Assembly: GCA_026982145.1 (NCBI GenBank)
Contig: JALSHQ010000009.1
Location: 1 to 6,990, forward strand
Source of the DNA: Gammaproteobacteria bacterium
GTDB lineage: Bacteria > Pseudomonadota > Gammaproteobacteria > SZUA-140
DNA: 6,990 nt
Reading direction: 5' to 3'
Shown here: one piece after another, positions 1 through 6,542 of the stretch
Position numbering within the stretch: the first letter of the stretch is position 1
Layout: each line of letters opens with the position of its first letter
Position numbers and translations under genes: made by a program
Notes under the pieces: generated by a model
Seen by the model: the letters and a program-made list of their open reading frames with translations, nothing else
Told to the model about the DNA's origin: nothing
The model's database searches: none

Positions 1-507
1 AATAAGGATGTTGGAGTCTCGGGTTTTGGCGACAGAGGCTTTGGTGCCGAGTTCGTATTTTTTGTGATCTTTACCCTTACTCATGCAGTAGATGTGCGGT
101 TCGTGCAGGCTGTAGATTTTGTTTTTGTCGCCACGCTTTTGTTTCAATACGCGCTGGTAGAGATTAAATGTTTTTGGGTGTTTTTATTGTTGCGCCTCAT
201 TCATTTGACGCTCTATTTCTCGCAGTAATCGGCCTGCAATGGTCTTCAGCCGTTTCACCGCACGCCGCGCTTTTTTACGGTTGCTGGGGTGACTCGCAAA
301 ACGCGTGTGCTGCTTGAGGTGTTTGACTTCTTTTTCGTGCGTGCGCGGCAGGTGAAGGCTTTCTGCGCGGACCAGCTTGAGCAGCGGATGTTTGGGATTT
401 AATTGATCCAGTAAACAGCATGCAAAAAATTCATTTGCTCCGGGTTTGGGCGTTTGTCTTGAATCATTCGCGTTATCTCTTTCGTCCAGTTTTATAGCCA
501 TTAGCAC
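1..507 (-). pseudogene. Decayed IS5-like DDE transposase remnant (continues past left edge)
   Basis: This is a remnant of an insertion-sequence transposase of the IS4/IS5 DDE superfamily, probably IS5-like. The readable N-terminal part (GTG at 507 or ATG at 501, stop TAA at 186-184) gives 107 aa. The piece with FFACCLLDQLNPKHPLLKL resembles the usual N-terminal block of these enzymes, followed by a Lys/Arg-rich segment ending RRAVKRLKTIAGRLLREIER. After the TAA, the same frame stays open for 61 codons to the window edge and reads YQRVLKQKRGDKNKIYSLHE, then YCMSKGKDHKKYELGTKASV, which is typical of the same family. So one gene is interrupted by an in-frame stop. The block that normally lies between the two N-terminal pieces, including the first catalytic Asp (a VDTTVQ-like motif), is missing, with an apparent junction near LLKLVRAESLHLP. 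Two independent lesions argue for an inactive gene. Family assignment is from remembered conserved motifs, not a search. The terminal inverted repeats could not be identified. Confidence 0.8.
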
Positions 508-568
508 CGGTTTCTGGACGATATTTTTTTCTTTGTCTTTCAGTGACTTGTTTGTTTTTCAGGATCGA

Positions 569-3500
569 CTATTTATACAGCACCCGCACATCATCCGCCA
601 CTTCGCGCAGGCGATGTAACAGCTCATCCGTCGGCCGTACCTTCCATTCATCGCTCAGCGTCATGCAGGCAGTGGCATCTTTACGACGATAATTAATCGA
701 CACCGGGCAGTGACCTTCTCGAAATGGCTGCAGTGCTTCACGCAATAAGCCGATGAAGCCATTACCCGCTCGCGGCTCCTCGATATCGATTTCTAGCCCA
801 CGCGCATGACGTGCACGCGCCTGATCAATATCATAGATCGCTTCAGCACTCATTCTGAAACCGCCGGAAAAATCAGATTCACTCACTTCACCGCTAATAA
901 TCACCAGCCGATCTTTGGTGAGTAGATCTCGGTAGCGACGATAGGCATCAGAAAAAGCAGCGACCTCAACCCTGCCGGTGCGGTCATCGAGCGTCACAAA
1001 AGCAATTTTCTCGCCACGACGATCATTGCGTGTATTAATCGCCGTAACCAGCCCCGCAACCGTCACCGTTTTATTTGGGCGCAGTTCTGCGATACGGCTG
1101 GAGATAAAGTGAGCGAGCTCTTTTTCATAACGGGTGATGGGGTGGCCAGTTAAATAGAGCCCGAGCGTCTCTTTCTCACCGAGCAGGCGCTGCTCTTCGC
1201 TCCACTCGGCCACCACTAAACGGGTGATGGCCTCATCCGGCTCGGCGGGTGTTGCCGGGCTTGAGGAGCCAAAAAGGTCATTCTGCCCAGCGGCCTGATC
1301 ACGCGCATGCTGATCCGCCAGTTGCAGTGCACTGGGCAACAGCGCTATGGTACGTGCGCGATTTTTCTCTAGCGAATCCAGCGCACCGGAACGAATCAAC
1401 GCCTCCATCACCCGTTTGTTGGCCTTGCGAAGATCGATACGACGGCACAGATCGAATAGGTCGCGATAGGAACCATTAGCCTTGCGCTCATCAATAATTC
1501 CTTCAAGTGCCGCTTCTCCAACGCCCTTGATCGCACCAAGGCCATACAATATTTTACGCTCACCACAAACGGTAAAGGAGAATGCACACTCATTGACATC
1601 CGGTGGCCGCACCGAGAGCTTCATCGAACGGCACTCTTCAATCAGCATCACAACCTTATCGGTGTTGTCGAGATCTGCCGATAACACTGCAGCCATAAAG
1701 GCGGCGGGATAATGCGCTTTGAGCCACGCGGTTTGATAAGCGATCAACGCATAGGCGGCGGAGTGAGACTTATTAAAGCCATAACCGGCAAACTTCTCCA
1801 TCAAATCAAAGATGCCACCGGAGATTTCTTCATCGATCTCCCGTGCCGAGGCGCCCGCGACAAAAAACTCGCGCTGCTTAGCCATCTCTTCAGCTTTCTT
1901 TTTGCCCATCGCGCGGCGCAGCATGTCTGCCTGCCCAAGCGAATAGCCGGCCAACACCTGCGCAATCTGCATCACCTGCTCTTGATAAAGAATGACGCCA
2001 TAGGTAGGGGCAAGAATCGGCTCGAGGTCGGGATGTGGGTACATCACGGGCGCTCGCCCATGTTTACGATCGATGAAATCATCCACCATGCCCGACTGCA
2101 ATGGGCCAGGGCGGAAGAGCGCGACTAGGGCGATGATCTCGTCAAAACAGTGAGGTTGCAGGCGGTTAATCAGCTCTTTCATGCCTCGGGATTCGAGTTG
2201 AAATACAGCAGTGGTTTCACACCGTTTTAGCAACGCAAAGCTTGCAGGGTCCTCCATCGGGATGGCATCGATACGGACCTGTTCTGCTTTGGGCAGGCCA
2301 GCATTAATCGTCTTCAAAGCGTGGGCAATAATGGTGAGCGTGCGCAAACCGAGAAAATCGAACTTAACCAACCCCACCGCTTCCACATCATCCTTATCAA
2401 ATTGGGTCACGGTGCTCTGCGACCCTTGCTCGCAATAGAGTGGGGTAAAGTCTGTTAACGCGGTAGGAGCGATCACCACGCCACCCGCATGTTTACCCGC
2501 ATTTCGCGCCATCCCCTCTAGCGCGCGCCCCATGTCGATGAGATCTCGCACCTCTTCATCTTCTTGATAGCGCTGGTTTAGCAACTCTTCCTGCTCCAGT
2601 GCTTTTGCTAGCGTCATACCAATTTCAAAGGGAATCAATTTGGAGATTTGGTCGACAAAACCATACGGGTGCCCCATCACACGTCCCACATCGCGAATCA
2701 CCGCTTTGGCCGCCATTGTGCCGTATGTGATGATCTGCGAAACGCGATCTCGCCCGTAGTTTTGTGCCACATATTCAATCACACGGTCACGTCCATCCAT
2801 GCAGAAATCAACGTCAAAATCGGGCAGTGAGACACGTTCAGGATTCAGAAAACGTTCAAATAGCAGCTCAAAATGAATCGGGTCGAGATCGGTAATGCCG
2901 AGCACATAGGCGACCAAAGAGCCGGCACCTGAACCACGCCCCGGCCCGACTGGGACACCGTTATCTTTTCCCCATTGAATAAAGTCGGCAACAATCAAAA
3001 AGTAACCGGGAAAACCCATTTCGATGATGACATTAAGCTCATGATCAAGCCGTTCATCATAAGGTTTACGGATCGCTGAAAAGTCATCTGCTTCGATGTC
3101 GAACAGGAACGCTAAGCGTTTTTCCAGCCCTGCCTCTGCCTCTGCACGGAAGAAAGAGTCGGTGGTCATCCCTTCTGGCACCGGAAACTCAGGCAGTACA
3201 TTTTTTCCCAGTGTTAATTCAAGATTGCAACGGCGTGCGATCTCAACACTGTTTTCAAGCGCTTCGGGAAGGTCAGCGAAGAGTTCGCACATCTCTTCAG
3301 GGGTGCGCAGGTACTGCTGTTCACTGTATAGCTTGGGGCGTCTCGGGTCGTCTAGGGTGCGCCCACCGTTAATGCAGACCCGCACTTCGTGTGCCTCAAA
3401 ATCTTCAGCCTTTAGAAAGCAGACATCGTTGGTGGCCACCACAGGAACCGCCGCATCGACAGCTAATGCAACGGCAGCGTGAAGATAATCCTCTTCATTT

Positions 3501-4024
3501 TCTCGCCCTGTACGTTGCAGCTCGATATAGAAGCGGTCTTCAAACAGTTTGACCCAAGCATCCAGCAACTGCTTTGCATTCGCACCGTTACCCGCTAATA
3601 GAGCTTGACCAACATCACCGTTTCGCCCCCCGGAAAGTGCGATTAACCCCTCGCTTTCACCTTGCAGCCACTCCTGCTGAATCATCGGAATGCCGTTATG
3701 CTGCCCCTCAATATAACTGCGTGAGATCAGGCGGGTAAGATTCAAGTAGCCTTGATGATTTTGGCACAGCAGCAGCAGTTTTGTGGGCTGGTTAACGTCC
3801 GCAGGATTATGCACCCACAGATCAACGCCAATAATAGGCTTCACCCCGGCGGCAATCGCCGCCCGGTAAAATTTAACCATGGCAAAGAGATTACTTTGGT
3901 CGGTAACGGCCACTGCAGGCATACCCGCTTCGGCAACACTTTTGGCGAGCGACTTGATGCGAATGCAGCCGTCCACCAGTGAATAATCAGTGTGCAGGTG
4001 AAGGTGAACAAATGAAGGGGTCAT
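569..4024 (-). CDS. dnaE: DNA polymerase III subunit alpha (replicative polymerase)
   Basis: This is the catalytic subunit of the replicative DNA polymerase III holoenzyme; it extends both strands at the fork. Its 1151 aa match the E. coli type (1160 aa). Domains in order are: N-terminal PHP domain (about 5-280; HLHLHTDYS at 7-15), C-family palm (GPGRGSGAGS at 360-369; catalytic Asp402 and Asp404 in PDFDVDF; Asp556 in KFDFLGLRTLT, matching E. coli D401, D403 and D555 with a one-residue shift), fingers (FRPGPLQSGM near 637, GYGFNKSHSAAYA near 747), a helix-hairpin-helix (GLGAIKGVGEAA, 828-839), an internal beta-clamp motif QNDLF (914-918), an OB fold (VTVAGLVTAINTR onward, about 987-1065) and a C-terminal tail that usually contacts tau. 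The ATG at 4024 places the PHP motif where the family has it. The ribosome binding site is weak. The gene lies 82 nt after rnhB, as in many gammaproteobacteria. I see no frameshift, intein or truncation. Confidence 0.98.
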   Translation of the reverse strand: MTPSFVHLHLHTDYSLVDGCIRIKSLAKSVAEAGMPAVAVTDQSNLFAMVKFYRAAIAAGVKPIIGVDLWVHNPADVNQPTKLLLLCQNHQGYLNLTRLISRSYIEGQHNGIPMIQQEWLQGESEGLIALSGGRNGDVGQALLAGNGANAKQLLDAWVKLFEDRFYIELQRTGRENEEDYLHAAVALAVDAAVPVVATNDVCFLKAEDFEAHEVRVCINGGRTLDDPRRPKLYSEQQYLRTPEEMCELFADLPEALENSVEIARRCNLELTLGKNVLPEFPVPEGMTTDSFFRAEAEAGLEKRLAFLFDIEADDFSAIRKPYDERLDHELNVIIEMGFPGYFLIVADFIQWGKDNGVPVGPGRGSGAGSLVAYVLGITDLDPIHFELLFERFLNPERVSLPDFDVDFCMDGRDRVIEYVAQNYGRDRVSQIITYGTMAAKAVIRDVGRVMGHPYGFVDQISKLIPFEIGMTLAKALEQEELLNQRYQEDEEVRDLIDMGRALEGMARNAGKHAGGVVIAPTALTDFTPLYCEQGSQSTVTQFDKDDVEAVGLVKFDFLGLRTLTIIAHALKTINAGLPKAEQVRIDAIPMEDPASFALLKRCETTAVFQLESRGMKELINRLQPHCFDEIIALVALFRPGPLQSGMVDDFIDRKHGRAPVMYPHPDLEPILAPTYGVILYQEQVMQIAQVLAGYSLGQADMLRRAMGKKKAEEMAKQREFFVAGASAREIDEEISGGIFDLMEKFAGYGFNKSHSAAYALIAYQTAWLKAHYPAAFMAAVLSADLDNTDKVVMLIEECRSMKLSVRPPDVNECAFSFTVCGERKILYGLGAIKGVGEAALEGIIDERKANGSYRDLFDLCRRIDLRKANKRVMEALIRSGALDSLEKNRARTIALLPSALQLADQHARDQAAGQNDLFGSSSPATPAEPDEAITRLVVAEWSEEQRLLGEKETLGLYLTGHPITRYEKELAHFISSRIAELRPNKTVTVAGLVTAINTRNDRRGEKIAFVTLDDRTGRVEVAAFSDAYRRYRDLLTKDRLVIISGEVSESDFSGGFRMSAEAIYDIDQARARHARGLEIDIEEPRAGNGFIGLLREALQPFREGHCPVSINYRRKDATACMTLSDEWKVRPTDELLHRLREVADDVRVLYK

Positions 4025-4039
4025 AGCTCGCTATTCTAA

Positions 4040-4060
4040 CGCAGGGGGCATGACCCTGCG
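4040..4060. repeat. Perfect 7-bp inverted repeat (hairpin) in the rnhB-dnaE spacer
   Basis: The arms CGCAGGG (4040-4046) and CCCTGCG (4054-4060) are exact reverse complements with a 7-nt loop, giving a GC-rich stem in the RNA. In the direction of transcription it falls after the rnhB stop and ends about 15 nt before the dnaE ATG. No run of U follows on either strand, so it does not look like a complete intrinsic terminator. It could act as a 3' mRNA stabiliser for prfC-rnhB, as a processing site, or as a structure that limits ribosome access to dnaE. These roles are inferred. Confidence 0.6.
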
Positions 4061-4106
4061 AGATCGAATGGTAAATTAAAGGAGGTTATTGTTGGATAAA
4101 ATCACG

Positions 4107-4691
4107 CTAATTGGGGCCGCTACAGAGCCGCCTCACCGGCGCGAAAGAGCGGCGGTGAACAGGGGAGACGCCATGTGCCTCCAGCGCTGCAAAGTGTGCT
4201 TTGGTGGGGTAGCCTTTATGTTGCGCAAAACCGTATTCAGGGTACTGCTCATCCAGCAATATTAATTCACGATCACGGGCGACTTTAGCCAAAATTGAAG
4301 CCGCGCCTATGGCGGGGATCAGCGCATCCCCTTTTACAATCGCTTCCACTGAGCAGTCTACTGTCGGACATTGGTTGCCATCGACCTGAACATGCGTCGG
4401 TGCAAGCGACAATCCTTCCACCGCGCGGCTCATCGCCAGCAGGCTCGCTTGCAAAATATTGATCTCATCGATCTCCTCAACCTCGGCGCGCCCGATTGCC
4501 CACGCCAGCGCATGCTGTTGAATCTCAAGTTCAAGTCGCTCACGTTTTTTTGCGGTCAATTTTTTGGAATCCGTCACGCCGTCAATCGGGTGCGCGGGAT
4601 TGAGGATCACCGCAGCCGCAATCACCGCCCCTGCTAACGGGCCACGACCGGCTTCATCAACCCCTGCGACCATCTGAATAACACTCGACAT
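4107..4691 (-). CDS. rnhB: Ribonuclease HII
   Basis: This enzyme cuts the RNA strand of RNA-DNA hybrids and nicks 5' to single ribonucleotides embedded in duplex DNA, starting ribonucleotide excision repair in the cytoplasm. The 194 aa are close to the E. coli length (198). The signature GVDEAGRGPLAGAV (10-23) supplies catalytic Asp12 and Glu13 and the GRG loop that senses the DNA-RNA junction. The other two acidic residues are Asp104 (VDGN) and Asp122 (KGD), aligning with E. coli D16, E17, D108 and D126. DSKKL (41-45), AASILAKVARD (130-140) and YGFAQHKGYPT (153-163, with the conserved Tyr161) complete the family pattern. The ATG at 4691 lies 2 nt after the prfC stop (TGAGTATG), so translation is probably coupled to prfC. 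There is no strong separate ribosome binding site. All catalytic residues are present. Confidence 0.97.
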   Translation of the reverse strand: MSSVIQMVAGVDEAGRGPLAGAVIAAAVILNPAHPIDGVTDSKKLTAKKRERLELEIQQHALAWAIGRAEVEEIDEINILQASLLAMSRAVEGLSLAPTHVQVDGNQCPTVDCSVEAIVKGDALIPAIGAASILAKVARDRELILLDEQYPEYGFAQHKGYPTKAHFAALEAHGVSPVHRRSFAPVRRLCSGPN

Positions 4692-4693
4692 AC

Positions 4694-6280
4694 TCAGTGC
4701 TCACGTGTCGACAAGAACTGAATACCCGGCCAGCGCTCAATGGTCAAATCAAGGTTAACCCGCGTCGGCGCAATATAGGTGAGATCACCCCCACCATCGA
4801 TGGCAAGGTTCGCCTCCGATTTACGCTTGAACTCATCAAGCATTTTTTCATCATCACACATCACCCAGCGGGCGGTGGCGACGGTGACAGCCTCAAAGAT
4901 GCAGTCTACTTTATATTCACTTTTTAACCGCTCCGCCACAACATCAAACTGCAACACACCGACCGCGCCGAGGATCAAGTCATTATTGGTAAATGGCTTG
5001 AAGAGCTGAGTCGCCCCCTCTTCACTGAGCTGTTCCAGCCCCTTTAATAGCTGCTTACTTTTGAGCGGATCACGCAGACGTGCACGACGAAAAAGCTCCG
5101 GCGCAAAATGAGGAATACCGGTATATTTCAACGCTTCCCCCATCGTAAAAGTATCGCCAATTTGAATGGTGCCATGGTTATGCAGCCCGATAATATCCCC
5201 CGGGTAGGCCTCGTCAACATGGGAGCGATCCTGCGCCATGAAGGTGATCGCATTGGAGATCATCACCTGTTTTCCTAAACGCACATGGTAGATTTTTTTG
5301 CCCTTTTCATACACGCCAGAACAGATGCGCAGAAAGGCGACCCGGTCACGATGTTGCGGGTCCATATTCGCCTGAATCTTAAAAACAAAACCAGAGAATT
5401 TCTCTTCAGTTGGCTTAACTTCTCGTGTCTTTGCTGCACGCACTTGGGGGGGCGGAGCAAATTCAGCCAGCGCATCGAGCAGCTCTTTAAGGCCAAAATT
5501 ATTGATCGCCGAACCGAAGTAGACCGGCGTGAGTTTTCCCTGCCGGAAAAGTTCGAGATCAAATTCATGGCTTGCACCGCGCACCAGCTCGATCTCTTCA
5601 CGGAAGTCATCAATCAAATTGCCAAATAGTTCATCCAGACGGGGGTTATCCAACCCTTTGATCACCTCACCCTCGTTGATCTTGCCGCCATGGGTTGAGC
5701 TGAAAATATGGATCGTATCGCTATAGAGGTGAAACACCCCCTTGAATTGTTTACCCATGCCGATCGGCCAAGTCATCGGCGCGCACTGGATTTTAAGCAC
5801 ATCCTCAACCTCATCCATCAAATCGATCGGGTCTTTACCTTCACGATCCATTTTATTAATAAAAGTAAGGATCGGCGTATCACGCAGGCGACAGACTTCC
5901 ATTAATTTAACGGTACGCTGCTCGACCCCCTTGGCAACGTCGATGATCATCAGCGCCGAATCGACCGCCGTCAGGGTGCGGTAGGTATCCTCCGAAAAAT
6001 CCTCATGGCCCGGGGTATCGAGCAGGTTGATGATGTTGTCACCATATGGGAACTGCATCACCGACGAGGAGACCGAGATGCCGCGCTCCTGCTCCATCTT
6101 CATCCAGTCAGAGGTAGCGTGACGCGCCGCTTTGCGCCCCTTCACACTACCTGCCAGCTGAATCGCACCGCCAAAGAGCAGTAACTTTTCTGTCACCGTG
6201 GTCTTACCGGCATCCGGATGCGAGATGATGGCAAACGTTCTTCTGCGCCCTGTCTGGTCAGCGATACAGCCAGATGACAT
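4694..6280 (-). CDS. prfC: Peptide chain release factor 3 (RF3), GTPase
   Basis: RF3 is a ribosome-bound translational GTPase that removes RF1 or RF2 from the ribosome after peptide release. At 528 aa it is essentially the E. coli length (529). GTPase motifs in order: P-loop SHPDAGKT (20-27), switch I RGIS (67-70), DTPGH (88-92), NKMD (142-145) and the GSAINNFG segment (256-263). The SHPDAGKT form of the P-loop, instead of the GHVDHGKT of EF-Tu or EF-G, and the early RRRTFAIISHPD context are characteristic of RF3. Beta-barrel domain II follows from about 295, then domain III (with GVLQFDVVAERL, 441-452) to a C-terminus ending LSTREH. The ATG at 6280 gives the same short lead-in before RRTFAIIS as in E. 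coli. AGGA at 6293-6290 lies 9 nt upstream and serves as the ribosome binding site. It is the first gene of the probable prfC-rnhB-dnaE unit. Confidence 0.97.
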   Translation of the reverse strand: MSSGCIADQTGRRRTFAIISHPDAGKTTVTEKLLLFGGAIQLAGSVKGRKAARHATSDWMKMEQERGISVSSSVMQFPYGDNIINLLDTPGHEDFSEDTYRTLTAVDSALMIIDVAKGVEQRTVKLMEVCRLRDTPILTFINKMDREGKDPIDLMDEVEDVLKIQCAPMTWPIGMGKQFKGVFHLYSDTIHIFSSTHGGKINEGEVIKGLDNPRLDELFGNLIDDFREEIELVRGASHEFDLELFRQGKLTPVYFGSAINNFGLKELLDALAEFAPPPQVRAAKTREVKPTEEKFSGFVFKIQANMDPQHRDRVAFLRICSGVYEKGKKIYHVRLGKQVMISNAITFMAQDRSHVDEAYPGDIIGLHNHGTIQIGDTFTMGEALKYTGIPHFAPELFRRARLRDPLKSKQLLKGLEQLSEEGATQLFKPFTNNDLILGAVGVLQFDVVAERLKSEYKVDCIFEAVTVATARWVMCDDEKMLDEFKRKSEANLAIDGGGDLTYIAPTRVNLDLTIERWPGIQFLSTREH

Positions 6281-6289
6281 ATGCGTGTT

Positions 6290-6293
6290 TCCT
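6290..6293 (-). promoter_or_regulatory. prfC ribosome binding site
   Basis: AGGA on the minus strand lies 9 nt before the prfC ATG. It is a short but plausibly placed Shine-Dalgarno sequence and supports the ATG at 6280 as the start. The nearby TAG (6294-6292) that closes a four-codon upstream reading frame overlaps it. Confidence 0.55.
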
Positions 6294-6297
6294 ATAA

Positions 6298-6327
6298 TTT
6301 ATACATGGGGTTGTACAGTAAAGCGAA
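6298..6327 (-). promoter_or_regulatory. Weak candidate proximal promoter for prfC
   Basis: On the minus strand, TATAAA (6303-6298) matches the -10 consensus at five of six positions, with TTCGCT (6327-6322) 18 nt upstream as a poor -35. If used, transcription would start only about 10 nt before the prfC ATG, leaving little or no room for the AGGA site. It is therefore the less likely of the two promoter candidates. Confidence 0.25.
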
Positions 6328-6404
6328 CCTACCCCCTTGCCGAATTGACCGGAAATCTTTGGTTTCTGGGTGGTTTAGCTAAGGGCGCTGTAAAACGGGG
6401 TGCC

Positions 6405-6433
6405 ATTATAGCCCAGATATGGGCGAGATTTAA
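6405..6433 (-). promoter_or_regulatory. Candidate sigma70-type promoter for prfC-rnhB-dnaE
   Basis: On the minus strand there is a perfect TATAAT -10 box (6410-6405) with a 17-nt spacer to TTAAAT (6433-6428), a three-of-six match to the -35 consensus. A start site near 6398 would give an mRNA leader of about 118 nt before prfC. The spacer contains the palindrome GCCCATATCTGGGC directly against the -10 box. The site lies in the intergenic region between the receptor gene and prfC, where a promoter is expected. The weak -35 suggests moderate strength or help from an activator; that part is inference. Confidence 0.5.
6411..6424. repeat. 14-bp palindrome inside the prfC promoter spacer (possible operator)
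   Basis: GCCCA and TGGGC are exact inverted 5-bp arms around a 4-nt centre, immediately upstream of the TATAAT box. A dyad in this position could be an operator that a dimeric repressor binds to block RNA polymerase. It is short, no known regulator is recognised for it, and chance is a fair alternative. Confidence 0.3.
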
Positions 6434-6542
6434 TCTAAAAGTGTGCTGTTGTACGGGAACTCATTATTTGAACAGCCCCCTCAGCGACCCCATAATACAA
6501 GCAAATTTCTCTGTTTAACGGTTGACAGGCTCAAACTTTCGG

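Noticed and set aside
1249..3482. Several plus-strand reading frames of 60-138 codons inside dnaE.
   Set aside because: They are fully antisense to an intact, motif-rich polymerase gene, show no recognisable domain, and are explained as shadows of dnaE codon usage.
3766..3777. CAG trinucleotide repeat.
   Set aside because: It encodes a short Leu run (TKLLLLCQ) in the DnaE PHP domain, where relatives also have hydrophobic residues; ordinary codon bias explains it.
4033..4038. TAGAAT on the minus strand as a -10 box for a dnaE promoter.
   Set aside because: No acceptable -35 lies 16-18 nt upstream and the start would be almost at the ATG.
5275..5629. Reading frames of 112-114 codons on both strands inside prfC.
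   Set aside because: They overlap RF3 domain II coding sequence in other frames and have no family resemblance or start-site support.
6281..6404. tRNA or structured RNA in the prfC leader, suggested by GGTTCG and GGGG/CCCC segments.
   Set aside because: No cloverleaf can be drawn; only a 5-bp stem with a 19-nt loop forms, which is not enough for an RNA gene or riboswitch call.
6198..6518. Plus-strand frame of 106 codons covering the prfC start and the intergenic region.
   Set aside because: It begins inside prfC in antisense, has no ribosome binding site or recognisable motif, and would cover the prfC promoter. It is more likely chance.
6522..6527. Perfect TTGACA (-35 consensus) on the plus strand.
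   Set aside because: No -10 box is found at 16-18 nt downstream and transcription would run antisense into the receptor gene.
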